The position numbers and the translations under genes are program-made. Positions 27,348 to 38,001 of a stretch of DNA of 40,063 bases are shown here, piece after piece (the stretch's first letter is position 1; every line of letters begins with the position of its first letter). The notes beneath the pieces were generated by a model that did no database searches, was not told the origin of the DNA, and saw only the letters and a list, made by a program, of their open reading frames with translations. This stretch comes from Gammaproteobacteria bacterium (GTDB lineage: Bacteria; Pseudomonadota; Gammaproteobacteria; JAKEHO01), in the NCBI GenBank assembly GCA_022614965.1, contig JAKEHO010000071.1, positions 83,804-123,866 of the forward strand. The letters are read 5' to 3'.

Positions 27348-28541
27348 ATGAGCAGCGCCTTGATGTCAACGTACAAGCGGCTTCCAGTGGCCTTCCGACG
27401 TGGTGCTGGCGCTTGGTTGTGGGACGAGGAGGGGAGCCAATACCTCGATGCAGTCGGCGGTATCGCCGTCTGCGCTCTCGGCCATGCACACCCGGCGATC
27501 AGGGACGCGCTGTGTGATCAGGCTGGGCAACTTGCGCACACCTCTAACCTGTACGGTATCCCGTTGCAAGAACGGCTTGCATCGCGTTTAAGCGCGCTTT
27601 CTGGCATGCAAACGGCCTTCTTCTGCAATTCCGGGGCTGAAGCCAATGAGGCCGCTATCAAGATCGCGCGACTCTATGGGCATGAGAAGGGTATCCGTTG
27701 CCCAGTTGTGGTGGTGATGGAAGGGGCGTTCCATGGACGCACACTGGCCACCTTAAGTGCGACGGGAAATCGTGAAATCCAGGCAGGATTTGAACCACTG
27801 GTGCCGGGATTCCTGCGCGTGCCCTACAGTGATCTTGAGGCGCTGCGCATGGCGGCGGGCCGTTGTGCCGATGCTGTGGCCGTGCTGTTGGAACCGATTC
27901 AGGGCGAGGCGGGAATTGTTGTGCCAAATGAGGGCTATCTCGAGGGTGTCCGTGCCGTCTGTGACGATCAAGGTTGGCTCATGATGCTGGACGAGGTGCA
28001 GACCGGAATGTGTCGAACGGGTCAATGGTTTGCTTTCCAACACGAGCGAACCCTGCCGGATGTCATGACGCTGGCCAAGGCGCTTGGCAATGGCATGCCG
28101 ATCGGGGCCTGCCTTGCACGCGGTAGGGCGGGAGAGATCATGCAACCCGGTACGCACGGCTCGACCTTCGGGGGCAACCCCTTAGCGTGCCGTGTGGCAC
28201 TGGCGGTTATTGAAATCATGGAAAAGGACAGACTAATGGTACGGGCGGCGGAACTGGGTCAGCGGATGCTGTCCCGGTTTCGACGACTGATGGAAGGGGA
28301 AGAAGGCGTCAAGGCAATTCGGGGTAAAGGGCTTATGATTGGCATAGAATTGGAGCGGCCTTGCGCAGACTTGGCCGCCATGGCACTCAATCAGAAGCTG
28401 CTTGTCAATGTCACTGCGGGAAATGTTGTACGTCTACTGCCTCCTCTGGTGATCAATGATGGTGAGGCTGACCAGATCGTTGATAGGGTCTCTGACGTTG
28501 TCTTGAGCTTTCTGCAATGGTCAAGGAAGGGCAGTCAATGA
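27348..28541 (+). CDS. argD: Acetylornithine aminotransferase
   Basis: This 397-residue class III PLP aminotransferase has typical elements: [18 protein letters not shown] (phosphate site), [29 protein letters not shown], and the PLP lysine at about residue 244 in [14 protein letters not shown]. It makes N-acetylornithine from N-acetylglutamate semialdehyde in arginine synthesis; family members can also act on succinyldiaminopimelate. The ATG at 27348 lacks a clear ribosome-binding site, and ATG 27363 (MSTYKRLP) is an alternative. Its stop overlaps the argF start by four bases (ATGA), so the two arginine genes are translationally coupled. Confidence 0.94.
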   Translation: MSSALMSTYKRLPVAFRRGAGAWLWDEEGSQYLDAVGGIAVCALGHAHPAIRDALCDQAGQLAHTSNLYGIPLQERLASRLSALSGMQTAFFCNSGAEANEAAIKIARLYGHEKGIRCPVVVVMEGAFHGRTLATLSATGNREIQAGFEPLVPGFLRVPYSDLEALRMAAGRCADAVAVLLEPIQGEAGIVVPNEGYLEGVRAVCDDQGWLMMLDEVQTGMCRTGQWFAFQHERTLPDVMTLAKALGNGMPIGACLARGRAGEIMQPGTHGSTFGGNPLACRVALAVIEIMEKDRLMVRAAELGQRMLSRFRRLMEGEEGVKAIRGKGLMIGIELERPCADLAAMALNQKLLVNVTAGNVVRLLPPLVINDGEADQIVDRVSDVVLSFLQWSRKGSQ

Positions 28542-29443
28542 CGGTCCGTCACTTCTTGCGATTGACGGATGTCTCGTCCGAGCAGCTTGCCGAGCTCATT
28601 CGGCGCGCGATTGAGTTAAAGACCATGCAGCGTGAAGGCACGTTGTATCAGCCGCTGGTGAACCGGGTGCTTGCGATGATTTTCGAGAAGTCCTCAACTC
28701 GTACCCGCGTGTCGTTTGAGACGGCGATGCTTCAGCTTGGTGGCGGTGCTATTTTCCTCTCGTCGGATGACACTCAACTCGGCCGTGGCGAGCTGTTGGA
28801 AGATACTGCTCGCGTACTGTCACGTATGGTCGAATGCATTGTCATCCGAACCTTCGAGCATGCCAAGCTCGAGCGCTTTGCGGAGTATTCCCAAGTTCCC
28901 GTTATCAACGGATTGTCGGACACGTATCATCCTTGCCAATTGCTGGCTGACATGCAGACGTATTACGAGCACCGCGGCCCGATTCGAGGGAAAACTGTAG
29001 CTTGGGTAGGCGATGGTAACAATATGTGCCATTCCTACATCAATGCTTCGCTGCAGTTTGATTTTCAACTGAACATCGCTTGTCCTAAAGGCTACGAGCC
29101 CACTTCTGATTTTCTGACGGAGGCCTCTGGTCACGTACAGCTCTTTGAGGACCCTAGTGAGGCTGTTAGGGATGCGGATCTTGTCGCTACAGACACCTGG
29201 ACAAGCATGGGGCAGGAAGAGGAGACCGAAGAGCGTTCACAAGCCTTTGGCGCCTATCAGGTGAACGGAGCGCTGATGTCACTTGCTAAATCGGACGCGC
29301 TATTTATGCATTGTTTGCCTGCACATCGGGGGAAGGAAGTGACGGCCGACATCTTAGATGGTCCTCACAGTGTTGTGTGGGATCAATCTGAGAATCGCCT
29401 TCATTCGCAAAAGGCGCTACTTGAGTTCTTGATGGCACGTTGA
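28538..29443 (+). CDS. argF: Ornithine carbamoyltransferase
   Basis: This is 301 residues from ATG 28538, which overlaps the argD stop and has an AAGGAAGGG ribosome-binding site just upstream; a longer frame from 28517 is less likely. The carbamoyl-phosphate site STRTR is at residues 53-57, HPCQ at 131-134, and the ornithine-site motif HCLPAHRG near residue 262. It forms citrulline from ornithine and carbamoyl phosphate, the sixth step of arginine synthesis. The length is typical of the anabolic enzyme. argG and argH are not in the window. Confidence 0.96.
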   Translation: MTVRHFLRLTDVSSEQLAELIRRAIELKTMQREGTLYQPLVNRVLAMIFEKSSTRTRVSFETAMLQLGGGAIFLSSDDTQLGRGELLEDTARVLSRMVECIVIRTFEHAKLERFAEYSQVPVINGLSDTYHPCQLLADMQTYYEHRGPIRGKTVAWVGDGNNMCHSYINASLQFDFQLNIACPKGYEPTSDFLTEASGHVQLFEDPSEAVRDADLVATDTWTSMGQEEETEERSQAFGAYQVNGALMSLAKSDALFMHCLPAHRGKEVTADILDGPHSVVWDQSENRLHSQKALLEFLMAR

Positions 29444-29551
29444 TCCTTTACGATCTTGGGACGAGCGCCGTGCGGGTGTGCGTTAGGCTTGCGGCATGTT
29501 AGGTCTCATCGTTTCCGCTAAAATGGGCAAGGGGCAATCCACCGAGGTACC

Positions 29552-30313
29552 ATGCATTTCTTGCTGAGCAACGATGACGGCTATCAGGCACCGGGGATCC
29601 AACGTCTTGCAGAGGCCCTGACAGCAATAGGGGAAGTTTCGGTCGTTGCGCCCGATCGGGATCGCAGTGGTGCCAGCAATTCTCTGACACTTGATGCGCC
29701 CATTCGGGCCCAGCGTGGGGACAACGGGTTCATTTACGTTAACGGGACACCGACGGACTGCGTGCATTTGGCAATTACCGGATTGCTCGAAAGAGAGCCG
29801 GACATGGTAATCGGGGGAATTAACGCAGGGGCGAACCTTGGCGATGATGTTCTCTATTCCGGGACCGTTGCAGTTGCGATGGAGGGACGTTTTCTCGGTT
29901 ATCCTGCGATCGCCGTTTCTCTGGCGAGTGATCAAGCAACACACTTTGAAAGCGCTATCTGCGTCGTGAAGTCCTTGATCAAAGGCATATGTTCACGCCC
30001 CTTGCCGCCCGATACCATTCTCAATGTGAATGTGCCTGATCTCCCATGGAAACAGCTCGCTGGTTTTCAGGTTACGCGCCTTGGGCATCGTCATAAATCT
30101 GAACCGGTGGTCAAAGGCAGTGATCCACGGGGGCAACCGATCTATTGGGTTGGTCCTCCTGGCGCACAACAGGACGCGGGTGTTGGAACCGATTTTTTTG
30201 CTGTGCAAAATCACTATGTCTCCGTGACTCCATTGCAAGTCGATCTGACACGTTACAGCGCACTGACTACGATCACAGAGTGGTTGAAGGACATGCCCAT
30301 TGATGAGCAATGA
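29552..30313 (+). CDS. surE: 5'/3'-nucleotidase SurE
   Basis: This 253-residue protein starts with the SurE signature [16 protein letters not shown], with the metal-binding Asp pair at residues 8-9. It also has [28 protein letters not shown] and [24 protein letters not shown], which contribute the remaining metal ligands (Ser and Asn). It dephosphorylates nucleoside monophosphates and helps stationary-phase survival. It leads the surE-pcm-nlpD-rpoS cluster, a hallmark of Gammaproteobacteria, and its last codons overlap the pcm start. Length matches the family (about 250). Confidence 0.97.
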   Translation: MHFLLSNDDGYQAPGIQRLAEALTAIGEVSVVAPDRDRSGASNSLTLDAPIRAQRGDNGFIYVNGTPTDCVHLAITGLLEREPDMVIGGINAGANLGDDVLYSGTVAVAMEGRFLGYPAIAVSLASDQATHFESAICVVKSLIKGICSRPLPPDTILNVNVPDLPWKQLAGFQVTRLGHRHKSEPVVKGSDPRGQPIYWVGPPGAQQDAGVGTDFFAVQNHYVSVTPLQVDLTRYSALTTITEWLKDMPIDEQ

Positions 30314-30962
30314 TCATCGCGGTATCGGCATGACATCGCAGCGCTCTCGGGATCGGCTGATACGACGTCTTAGTGAAATGGGGATTCAGTCCGCAGTGGT
30401 GTTGAAGGCTATTCGTGATACACCTCGACACCTCTTTGTGGACGAGGCGTTGGCAAGCCGCGCTTACGAGAATAATGCTTTGCCAATAGGACATGGGCAG
30501 ACCATTTCTCAGCCCTACATTGTTGCCCGTATGACCGAAGCACTGCTTAATGGTGGCCCTCTGGGAAATGTCCTGGAGATCGGCACGGGCTGTGGTTATC
30601 AAACCGTGGTGTTGGCTCAGTTGGTCGGTGAGGTGTACAGCGTCGAGCGTATTGAAGCGCTGGCCCGCAAAGCGCGTGAGCGAGCGCGGATGCTTCATTA
30701 CCGCAACATTCGAATCAACCATGGTGACGGGAGTCAGGGCTGGCCTAAGCATGCGCCGTACGATGGAATCGTGGTTACTGCAGCACCGCTGGGTGTTCCT
30801 CGGGCACTTTTGGATCAACTCGGGCCAAATGGACGCCTGGTTATTCCGGTTGGATTACCGGGCGAGCAAGAATTGTTATTAATCTCGAGAGCAGAAAGTG
30901 GTGTTCATGAAGAACGGTTAGATTGGGTAAGTTTTGTTCCGATGTTGGAAGGAGTCGGGTAA
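30303..30962 (+). CDS. pcm: Protein-L-isoaspartate O-methyltransferase, cytosolic
   Basis: This is 219 residues from ATG 30303, which overlaps the surE stop (30311-30313); ATG 30330 ([10 protein letters not shown]) is a shorter alternative. The core shows [33 protein letters not shown], the SAM motif [18 protein letters not shown] and [13 protein letters not shown]. It repairs isoaspartyl residues in aged proteins. There is no signal peptide, in contrast to the exported paralogue at 15.1 kb. Its place between surE and nlpD is the conserved one. nlpD begins six bases after the stop. Confidence 0.97.
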   Translation: MSNDHRGIGMTSQRSRDRLIRRLSEMGIQSAVVLKAIRDTPRHLFVDEALASRAYENNALPIGHGQTISQPYIVARMTEALLNGGPLGNVLEIGTGCGYQTVVLAQLVGEVYSVERIEALARKARERARMLHYRNIRINHGDGSQGWPKHAPYDGIVVTAAPLGVPRALLDQLGPNGRLVIPVGLPGEQELLLISRAESGVHEERLDWVSFVPMLEGVG

Positions 30963-30968
30963 AACGCG

Positions 30969-31814
30969 ATGCGCGCTCCGACGTTGGGCAGGAAATACAG
31001 TTTCGGGTTGTGCGTGCTGATCAACGTGACCTTCAGTTCCTGCATGAGCCCCGGGGAGGCGCCTGTCGTAACAAATCAGCCACACGAGCCTGCAAACCGC
31101 TCAGAGCAGTCCTCTTCTGGCTCTCCAACCGAACGTAAGGTTTCTTCTTCTGCAGAAGCCCCTAAGGGCTATCACGTCGTAGCAGGAGGGGACACACTCT
31201 ATTCGATCGCTTGGCGATATGGATATGATTATCGTGACGTTGCGCGTTGGAACGGCATATCAGACCCCTATCTTATCCATCCTGGTGAGCGCATTCGGTT
31301 GACTCCGCCGACAAAGGCAAATGCAACTCCACGACGTCCTGCTGAAATCGGGCGCACGGCACAACCGAAGCCGGGCCAGACGCGTGCGTACGTCAAACCG
31401 GAACGCCCCGCCTCCCAGGGCCAGAAAACAAGTCCGTCCCAATTAATCAGCTGGCGATGGCCTGCCAAGGGCCCTGTGTTGAAATCAGATCCGCGATCGG
31501 CAGAGAGAGGCCTTGATATTACCGGACAATTTGGAGAGGCAGTATCCGCAGCGGCTGCAGGGCAAGTTGTCTATAGTGGTGGTGGACTTATCGGCTACGG
31601 AAAGCTTATCATCATTAAACACAGCGAAACATACCTCAGTGCCTACGCGCACAACAGCAAATTGTTGGTCGCAGAAGGTGATAGGGTAGAGTCCGGGCAA
31701 CAGATTGCAATTATGGGTAGGAACAGCGACGGGCAAGCCACGTTGCATTTTGAGATTAGACAAAATGGGACGCCTGTTAACCCTCTCAACTATCTTCCAA
31801 ACCGTCAGCTCTAG
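30969..31814 (+). CDS. nlpD: Murein hydrolase activator NlpD (LysM and M23 domains)
   Basis: This 281-residue protein has an N-terminal hydrophobic leader and a possible lipobox (TFSSC, Cys25), so it is probably a lipoprotein of the outer membrane. A LysM domain spans about residues 68-112 ([37 protein letters not shown]). A Pro/Lys/Arg-rich linker follows, then an M23/LytM domain at about 175-278. Zinc ligands are degenerate: the first motif reads RGLDI instead of HxGxD, and the last reads TLHFE instead of HLHFE. That fits NlpD, which activates the amidase AmiC at the septum rather than cutting itself. In E. coli the main rpoS promoter lies inside nlpD. Confidence 0.94.
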   Translation: MRAPTLGRKYSFGLCVLINVTFSSCMSPGEAPVVTNQPHEPANRSEQSSSGSPTERKVSSSAEAPKGYHVVAGGDTLYSIAWRYGYDYRDVARWNGISDPYLIHPGERIRLTPPTKANATPRRPAEIGRTAQPKPGQTRAYVKPERPASQGQKTSPSQLISWRWPAKGPVLKSDPRSAERGLDITGQFGEAVSAAAAGQVVYSGGGLIGYGKLIIIKHSETYLSAYAHNSKLLVAEGDRVESGQQIAIMGRNSDGQATLHFEIRQNGTPVNPLNYLPNRQL

Positions 31815-31828
31815 GTCACCGTAAATTC

Positions 31829-32875
31829 ATGCCAAACCCATCAAACAGAAGACCGGGTGAAGCCCATAAAGAGGATCCCGTGGGTGAGGGGGTGCCTTTG
31901 GGTAAAATCGCAAAGGAGGAGTCATTGGAGGAATTGGACGCGGAAGCAATTGGCGAGCATGACGTTCCAGTGGTCGATGAAGAGGGCTCAGACGCACCAG
32001 CAGCAGTGGATTTTCAGCCTGGGGAAATTCCCGAGGGCGATTTGGATGCGACACGGTTATATCTTAGTGAAATCGGATTCTCACCGCTTCTGACCGCAGA
32101 GGAAGAAGTGCACTATTCCCGTCTCGCAAAGCGGGGTCAGGAGGAAGGACGCAAGCGCATGATTGAAAGCAATCTTCGCTTGGTTGTTAAAATTGCGAGA
32201 CGTTACATGAATCGGGGGCTCGCCCTTCTAGACCTCATTGAGGAGGGTAATCTTGGCCTCATTCGTGCCGTAGAAAAATTTGATCCAGAGCGAGGCTTTC
32301 GTTTCTCGACCTATGCAACTTGGTGGATCCGGCAGACAATTGAGCGGGCCCTTATGAACCAGACCCGCACGGTGCGATTACCGATCCATGTGGTCAAGGA
32401 GATCAATATCTATCTTCGCGCCGCCCGCAATCTCGCGCAGACCCTTGACCGCGAGCCAAGCCCGGAGGACGTCGCACAGTTGCTGGATAGACCGCTGGAC
32501 GAAGTAAAACGCATGCTGGGGCTTAATGAGCGTGTAGCGTCGGTCGATGTGCCCTCCGGCCATGATTCCGATAAGTCCCTGCTCGATACCATTCCCGACG
32601 AGCACAATCTTGACCCATCACTCCTGTTGCAAAATAGCGACGTTCAGCGACATATCGACATTTGGTTATCCCAATTAAGTGAAAAACAGCGTGCCGTGGT
32701 AGAACGGCGTTTTGGTCTGTACGGTCGAGAAGTCGCGACACTCGAAGAGATTGGCAATGAACTTGGTGTAACTCGGGAGCGGGTGCGTCAGATACAGATT
32801 GAGGCAATAAAGCGGCTTCGACAGATACTGGAGCGCGAAGGATTTTCAGTCGATGCGCTGTTTACGGAAGGTTAG
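31829..32875 (+). CDS. rpoS: RNA polymerase sigma factor RpoS
   Basis: This 348-residue protein of the sigma-70 family has region 1.2 ([18 protein letters not shown]), region 2 ([29 protein letters not shown], then [16 protein letters not shown] for -10 recognition), region 3, and region 4.2 ([19 protein letters not shown], helix-turn-helix for -35). The acidic N-terminal ~50 residues fit RpoS rather than RpoD, which has a much longer region 1.1. It directs the general stress and stationary-phase response. It follows nlpD by 14 bases, as in other Gammaproteobacteria. Its stop overlaps the convergent Mth938-like gene by three bases. Confidence 0.96.
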   Translation: MPNPSNRRPGEAHKEDPVGEGVPLGKIAKEESLEELDAEAIGEHDVPVVDEEGSDAPAAVDFQPGEIPEGDLDATRLYLSEIGFSPLLTAEEEVHYSRLAKRGQEEGRKRMIESNLRLVVKIARRYMNRGLALLDLIEEGNLGLIRAVEKFDPERGFRFSTYATWWIRQTIERALMNQTRTVRLPIHVVKEINIYLRAARNLAQTLDREPSPEDVAQLLDRPLDEVKRMLGLNERVASVDVPSGHDSDKSLLDTIPDEHNLDPSLLLQNSDVQRHIDIWLSQLSEKQRAVVERRFGLYGREVATLEEIGNELGVTRERVRQIQIEAIKRLRQILEREGFSVDALFTEG

Positions 32876-33252
32876 CCCGTTATCATCAGTAATGCGGCAG
32901 CCACTCTGCGCCCCTCTACCATCAGCACGTTGTAGCTCCGACAAGCGGCCCCCGTATCCATAAACTCGATTCCGATATTTCTTCTTGTGACCGGCGCGAT
33001 AATGTCAGGCTGGGGGAAACGCAAACGGGCCCCAGTCCCGATAAGAATGATCTCTGGTTCGAGCGTCACAATCAAATCGAAGTGTTCGGGAGCAAGACTA
33101 GCAAATGACTGTGGAGGCCATTCACGTACGAGTTGCCTTGGTGTGACGACAACACTGCGCGTCAGCGTTTCTTCGTTGATTGTGATGGCACCGGCAGTAT
33201 AGGAGCGGATCCGGTAATAACCTTCCTCAGCTGTGTCCAACTCGAGTTTCAA
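32872..33252 (-). CDS. Mth938-like domain (DUF498) protein
   Basis: This is 126 residues from the TTG at 33250-33252 ([18 protein letters not shown]), preceded by GGAAAGG; an ATG at 33291 would add 13 residues not seen in the family. The family pattern is visible: [21 protein letters not shown] at the start, then [52 protein letters not shown]. Members are small alpha/beta proteins related to human AAMDC and to the complex I assembly factor NDUFAF3. Their bacterial role is unsettled. The gene converges on rpoS with a three-base overlap of stops, and diverges from adk, with 80 bases between starts. Confidence 0.86.
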   Translation of the reverse strand: MKLELDTAEEGYYRIRSYTAGAITINEETLTRSVVVTPRQLVREWPPQSFASLAPEHFDLIVTLEPEIILIGTGARLRFPQPDIIAPVTRRNIGIEFMDTGAACRSYNVLMVEGRRVAAALLMITG

Positions 33253-33305
33253 TGCGGCGACCTTTCCCAGTGCGAAGGTGGCTAAGCCCAAGTATATGCT
33301 AGTAA

Positions 33306-34001
<696 letters not shown>

Positions 34002-34149
34002 AAAAATGTGCTCATTTTCGGATTAACTACGCGGTTTCTTAATGGGGCACAGACAACGTTCGCGCAACATTTAGGTGATGATTTTGAATTTCTGGCCAAT
34101 GCATCGGTATGGATCTTTCAAATGGACATCAAATAAAAAAACTAAAAAA

Positions 34150-34180
34150 TTGACATTAAACAAAAAATTTCTACTATAAT
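34150..34180 (+). promoter_or_regulatory. Strong sigma-70-type promoter of the H1-like gene
   Basis: A perfect -35 hexamer TTGACA (34150-34155) and a perfect -10 hexamer TATAAT (34175-34180) lie in a very AT-rich tract, with 19 bases between them, two more than the optimum. The expected start of transcription is near 34187, giving a leader of about 70 bases before the ATG at 34256. The Shine-Dalgarno AGGGGAG sits about nine bases upstream of that ATG. Confidence 0.7.
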
Positions 34181-34255
34181 CATTTGCACATCGCACTGTT
34201 GTGATGTATATAAACGGTTGGGCAAACTCACTTAGGGTGTTAGGGGAGTGTAGCT

Positions 34256-34468
34256 ATGGCAAAGAGAACTGCGAAGAGACGTGCTTCAAAGATGCGAACG
34301 AGTACTAAAAAGAAGGCAACTGCTCGCAGGAGACCAGCAGCGAAGAGAAAGGTAGCTAGAAAGAAAGCAACCAAGAAGAAGGCGATGAAGAAGCGGCGAC
34401 CCGCCAAGAAGAAGGCAACTAAGAAGAAGGCAACTAAAAGACGGGCGAAAAAAAAATCGCGTAGGTAA
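34256..34468 (+). CDS. Lysine-rich histone H1-like (AlgP-type) protein, frame ends after an A9 run
   Basis: This frame encodes 70 residues, nearly all Lys, Arg, Ala and Thr, with repeated KKATKKKA/RRPAKKKA units like the C-terminal tails of eukaryotic H1 and of AlgP. It should bind DNA without sequence preference and act as a nucleoid protein. The promoter and ribosome-binding site upstream are strong. Near its end is a run of nine A (34448-34456). The frame stops at TAA 34466-34468, but a second frame, reached by losing one base at the A run, stays open to 34682 with the same basic composition. Without the shift the product is only 70 residues; with it, 141. This may be slippage, a recent mutation or a sequencing error. 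Confidence 0.82.
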   Translation: MAKRTAKRRASKMRTSTKKKATARRRPAAKRKVARKKATKKKAMKKRRPAKKKATKKKATKRRAKKKSRR

Positions 34469-34682
34469 AACAAAGAAAACGGCGCTGACGACCCGGCAGC
34501 TGAAGGCGGAAGCCAGAAAGCGCAAGGAGATAGCCGAAGCCAAAGCGGTCGAGATATTCCTGAGAAAATGGGAAAGGGAATATGATCGCAGGCAGGAGGC
34601 AAAGGCAAGGATCGCTGCAAGAAAGGAGCGTCAACGCGCATACGCCAGCCAGCTGGCAAAGAGGGCCGCAGCCAAGACTTAA
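34455..34682 (+). other. Downstream half of the H1-like gene in another frame
   Basis: This stretch continues the Lys/Arg/Ala-rich sequence in a different frame from the 70-codon gene (KTKKTALTTRQLKAEARKRK, then AEAKAVEIFLRKWEREYDRR and a helix-prone AARKERQRAY end). It stops at TAA 34680-34682, 29 bases before the terminator hairpin. It contains no ATG, GTG or TTG codon in frame back to the previous in-frame stop near 34385, so it cannot be expressed alone. It is most likely the C-terminal part of one gene joined at the A9 run. Confidence 0.75.
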
Positions 34683-34711
34683 CGTCAAGCTCGGCGTTAG
34701 ATGAACTGGTT

Positions 34712-34740
34712 GGCCCCATGGCAACATGGGGCCTTTTTCT
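34712..34740 (+). terminator. Rho-independent terminator after the H1-like gene
   Basis: A perfect 9-bp stem, GGCCCCATG (34712-34720) and CATGGGGCC (34725-34733), closes a GCAA tetraloop and is followed by TTTTTCTTT. It sits just after the end of the shifted frame (34682) and well after the stop of the first frame, which supports a single longer gene. It has no T-tract on the minus strand, so it does not serve ppsA. Confidence 0.9.
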
Positions 34741-34843
34741 TTGTATATCGACGCGCGATCTGCGACGGTACGGCAAGCCCGATACGACTGACTGGCAAGT
34801 AATGACGCCACACCTTCCCGCGCCGGTGACCATGCGTCGGCGC

Positions 34844-37255
34844 CTAAAGGGATTGTAGGTGCTTGGTTGCCTTACGTTCCACATCCACTACGATATGGTA
34901 AGTTTTGACAAAGCTGTCGGGGTTCAATGAGATCGATTCGATGCCTTGGTGGACGAGCCAGTCGACGATCTCCGGATAGTCTGATGGTGCCTGCCCACAT
35001 ATTCCGGCATATTTATTTTGTCTTTGGCAGGCGGCGATAGCGAGTTTCATGAGCTTTAGGACAGCCTCGTTACGCTCATCGAAGGCGTCCACGAGCGCTG
35101 AATCCCGATCAACACCTAGGGTCAATTGGGTGAGGTCATTTGATCCGATCGAGAATCCATCGAAGTGTTCAAGGAATGCGTCAGCGAGCAGGGCGTTGGC
35201 CGGGATCTCGCACATGAGATAGATTTTCAGCCCATTTTTTCCACGGTTGAGCCCCTGTTTAGCCATCAGGTCCAGAACACGTCGGCCTTCATCTACGGTG
35301 CGAACAAAGGGGATCATTAGCGATAGATTCGTAAGTCCCATCTCATCCCGCACCTTTCTCATAGCGGCGCATTCCAATGCAAAACAGGCTGAGAATTGTT
35401 CAGACGGGTAGCGTGCGGCCCCGCGAAACCCGAGCATTGGATTTTCCTCAGTCGGCTCAAACGCAGCGCCGCCGATAAGAGATGCATATTCATTGGATTT
35501 GAAATCGCTTAGACGTGCGATCACTGGTCTCGGATAGAACGCACAGGCGATGGTGCCAACACCTTCGGCAAGCCGATCAATGTAAAACTGCTCACGGCTC
35601 GGATAACCTCTATGGATGTTATCGATGGTATTTTGTAGATCCCTGTCTAGGCTATCGTATTCCAATAGTGCTCGTGGATGCACGCGGATGGAGCTGTTGA
35701 TAATGAACTCCAAGCGAGCAAGGCCGACACCGGCGCAGGGCAGCTGTTGCAACTCGAATGCCTTCTCAGGGTCGCCGAGATTTAGCATCAACTTGGTTTT
35801 CGGCCGGTCTGTTTCTGTTAGCTCGACCCGGTTGCGCTCAAATCTTAGTATCCCTTCGTAGACATTGCCTGTACTGCCTTCAGCACAGGACACCGTGATT
35901 TCACCCCCTGTGCGAATGACCTCTGTTGCGTCGTTACATCCCACTACAGCGGGTGTGCCAAGCTCTCGTGCGACGATTGCGGCGTGACATGTACGGCCAC
36001 CGCGGTTAGTGACGATGGCGGTGGCAGTCTTCATGACGGGTTCCCAATCAGGATCTGTGATATCAGTGACAAGGATTTCCCCTGGCTGCAACTCAGCCAT
36101 GTCGCCGGCGTCATGAATGACATGAGATTTGCCGGTTGCAATTTTATTACCAACACTCTTGCCGCTCGTAAGTACGTGACCGCGCTGCAGAAGTCGATAT
36201 TGCTCGTAGATGTTGATGTCTCTGTGGATTTGTACGGTCTCCGGGCGGGCCTGAAGTATGTAGAGGTTCCCATCTTCACCGTCCTTTGCCCATTCGATAT
36301 CCATGGGCACGTAATGCCCCTCTCGCTGTGAATAGTGTTGTTCAATTAGGACGGCATAACGTGCTAACTCAAGAATGTCGTCGTCTGTAATGGCAAAACA
36401 TTCACGATCTTCGTGTCTTACATGCACGGTTTGGGTGGACAGCCCAGCGACAGAGTCCTCTGTGTAGATCATCTTGGAGGATTTTCGCCCGAGATGGCGT
36501 CTGACGATCGGACGATGACCTGAGGCCAGCGTAGGCTTGAAAACGTAAAATTCGTCAGGATTCACCGTGCCCTGTACGACGCTTTCACCTAGGCCGTACG
36601 CGGCACTGATGAACACCACATCGCGGAATCCTGTTTCGGTGTCCAAGCTGAACATGACACCCGCAGCGCCCTTGTCAGCGCGTATCATCTTCTGTACACC
36701 GATGGATAAGGCAACTCGCCTATCCGCATATCCCTGGTGCATTCGATACGAGATGGCCCGGTCAGTAAACAGTGATGCAAACACCCGCTTGCAACTCGCG
36801 AGCAGGTTGGTGCTCCCTCTGATATTAAGATAAGTTTCCTGTTGACCAGCGAAGGATGCGTCGGGCAAATCCTCAGCCGTGGCTGAGCTTCGCACCGCCA
36901 CATCGGGATCGGGACCATATCTTGTTGCGAGTTGCTCGTACGCAGCACCGATCTCGTCGCTCAGGTCCTTCGGCAGTTCTGCGTGCATTATCCATTGCCT
37001 CACCCGCGCACCGGTCGAAGTGAGTAACCCCAAATCATCAGGGATCAATTTGTCAAGTAAATCACGGATGCGCGCTGCGAGGTCATTGTGGGCGAGATAA
37101 TGGTCATAAGCGTCGGCTGTGATAGCGAATCCGTCCGGCACCTTGATCCCTTTCGAGCCTAGGGATGAAACGAGTTCGCCGAGCGAGGCATTCTTGCCGC
37201 CCACAAGCGCCAGTTGGTCAACGGAGATCTCTGAAAACCAGCGGATAAACTTCAT
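34844..37255 (-). CDS. ppsA: Phosphoenolpyruvate synthase
   Basis: This 803-residue protein has the three domains of PpsA. The N-terminal ATP-grasp part (about 1-345) has VGGKNASLGEL and ATAEDLPDASFAGQQET. The swivelling phosphohistidine domain has the catalytic His424 in GGRTCHAAIVARELGTPAV. The C-terminal PEP/pyruvate TIM barrel has GSNDLTQLTLGVDRDS and the late AGICGQAPSD with the catalytic Cys. It makes PEP from pyruvate and ATP, releasing AMP and phosphate, for gluconeogenesis. The length is normal (about 790-810). No PpsR regulator gene is in the window. It shares its strand with the AMMECR1-like gene 152 bases upstream. Confidence 0.97.
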   Translation of the reverse strand: MKFIRWFSEISVDQLALVGGKNASLGELVSSLGSKGIKVPDGFAITADAYDHYLAHNDLAARIRDLLDKLIPDDLGLLTSTGARVRQWIMHAELPKDLSDEIGAAYEQLATRYGPDPDVAVRSSATAEDLPDASFAGQQETYLNIRGSTNLLASCKRVFASLFTDRAISYRMHQGYADRRVALSIGVQKMIRADKGAAGVMFSLDTETGFRDVVFISAAYGLGESVVQGTVNPDEFYVFKPTLASGHRPIVRRHLGRKSSKMIYTEDSVAGLSTQTVHVRHEDRECFAITDDDILELARYAVLIEQHYSQREGHYVPMDIEWAKDGEDGNLYILQARPETVQIHRDINIYEQYRLLQRGHVLTSGKSVGNKIATGKSHVIHDAGDMAELQPGEILVTDITDPDWEPVMKTATAIVTNRGGRTCHAAIVARELGTPAVVGCNDATEVIRTGGEITVSCAEGSTGNVYEGILRFERNRVELTETDRPKTKLMLNLGDPEKAFELQQLPCAGVGLARLEFIINSSIRVHPRALLEYDSLDRDLQNTIDNIHRGYPSREQFYIDRLAEGVGTIACAFYPRPVIARLSDFKSNEYASLIGGAAFEPTEENPMLGFRGAARYPSEQFSACFALECAAMRKVRDEMGLTNLSLMIPFVRTVDEGRRVLDLMAKQGLNRGKNGLKIYLMCEIPANALLADAFLEHFDGFSIGSNDLTQLTLGVDRDSALVDAFDERNEAVLKLMKLAIAACQRQNKYAGICGQAPSDYPEIVDWLVHQGIESISLNPDSFVKTYHIVVDVERKATKHLQSL

Positions 37256-37407
37256 TGGTCTTATCGTAGCCGGTTAATGCCGCGCACTCCACACCGTGCA
37301 AGCAGTTATGGTGCGAGTCGTTGTTTTTGACGGTGCACAGACGCGCCGGTGCGAAGCCAACGTACGGAGCGCGGCCCGTGGAATCACTCTACTCCAGAGT
37401 GTCCGGG

Positions 37408-38001
37408 CTAAAAGAACTCTGTCGTATACCGCCAAGCCTTTAGCGGTTCGTCATTCGTGGTGATACCCGCCTTGCGCTTCAGATCTCGCAGATAATCCGT
37501 GGGGTTAGGTAGGGAGTCCCACACAGCAGGAAGAAAGGTGGCCCTATGATCGCCTTGCTGAATGATCAACCCATCAATACCGGGCCGTAATTGGCGCAGA
37601 AGATCTTCTTCCGAGGTGAAGGCAATCGGTGTAGAGAGCGAGAGGATTGAGATCTTAAGGTCGAGCTTGTCGAGCTCACCTCTGGTCAGTGGGCTAAATC
37701 GAGGGTCTTGGAAGGCGGCCGCGTAGGCATTGTGGGCCGTATCTTCTACGAGTGGTCGAATCGCTTCGAGTGTACCGATACAACCCCTTAGCCGCTTCTC
37801 TTTGGTCAGTGTGACGAAGCTGGCGCGGTGCTCACGCAAGATTTCTGGATAGTCATCGGGTTTTAGTAAGGGTGGCTCGCTTCGTTCTAGGCCATAGTGG
37901 ATCGATTGCCAGGCAACGTCCAACAGGCATTGGCGTAGGCAAGTGTCAAGCAACTTCGTCGCACCCCAAGGCGTAGGCACCATATCCAACGACGCGGTCA
38001 T
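37408..38001 (-). CDS. amrA: AmmeMemoRadiSam system protein A (AMMECR1-like)
   Basis: This is 197 residues from ATG 38001; an ATG at 37983 (MVPTPWGA) is a shorter option. The AMMECR1 signature LRGCIGTLEA is at residues 71-80, preceded by ASFVTLTKEKR. FQDPRFSPLTRGELDKLDLKIS and the LPAVWDSLPNPTDYLRDLKRKAG end are also family-typical. The human homologue is linked to a contiguous-gene syndrome; the biochemical role is unknown. It overlaps the 3' end of the Memo-like gene by 56 bases (38 with the shorter start), so the two are coupled. The radical SAM partner is divergent just beyond. Confidence 0.92.
   Translation of the reverse strand: MTASLDMVPTPWGATKLLDTCLRQCLLDVAWQSIHYGLERSEPPLLKPDDYPEILREHRASFVTLTKEKRLRGCIGTLEAIRPLVEDTAHNAYAAAFQDPRFSPLTRGELDKLDLKISILSLSTPIAFTSEEDLLRQLRPGIDGLIIQQGDHRATFLPAVWDSLPNPTDYLRDLKRKAGITTNDEPLKAWRYTTEFF

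Noticed and set aside
34240..34884. Long minus-strand open frame (214 codons) opposite the H1-like gene
   Set aside because: It is the antisense of an AAG/AAA-rich coding region, which yields few stops and a Phe/Leu-rich nonsense product. The plus strand has promoter, ribosome-binding site and terminator.
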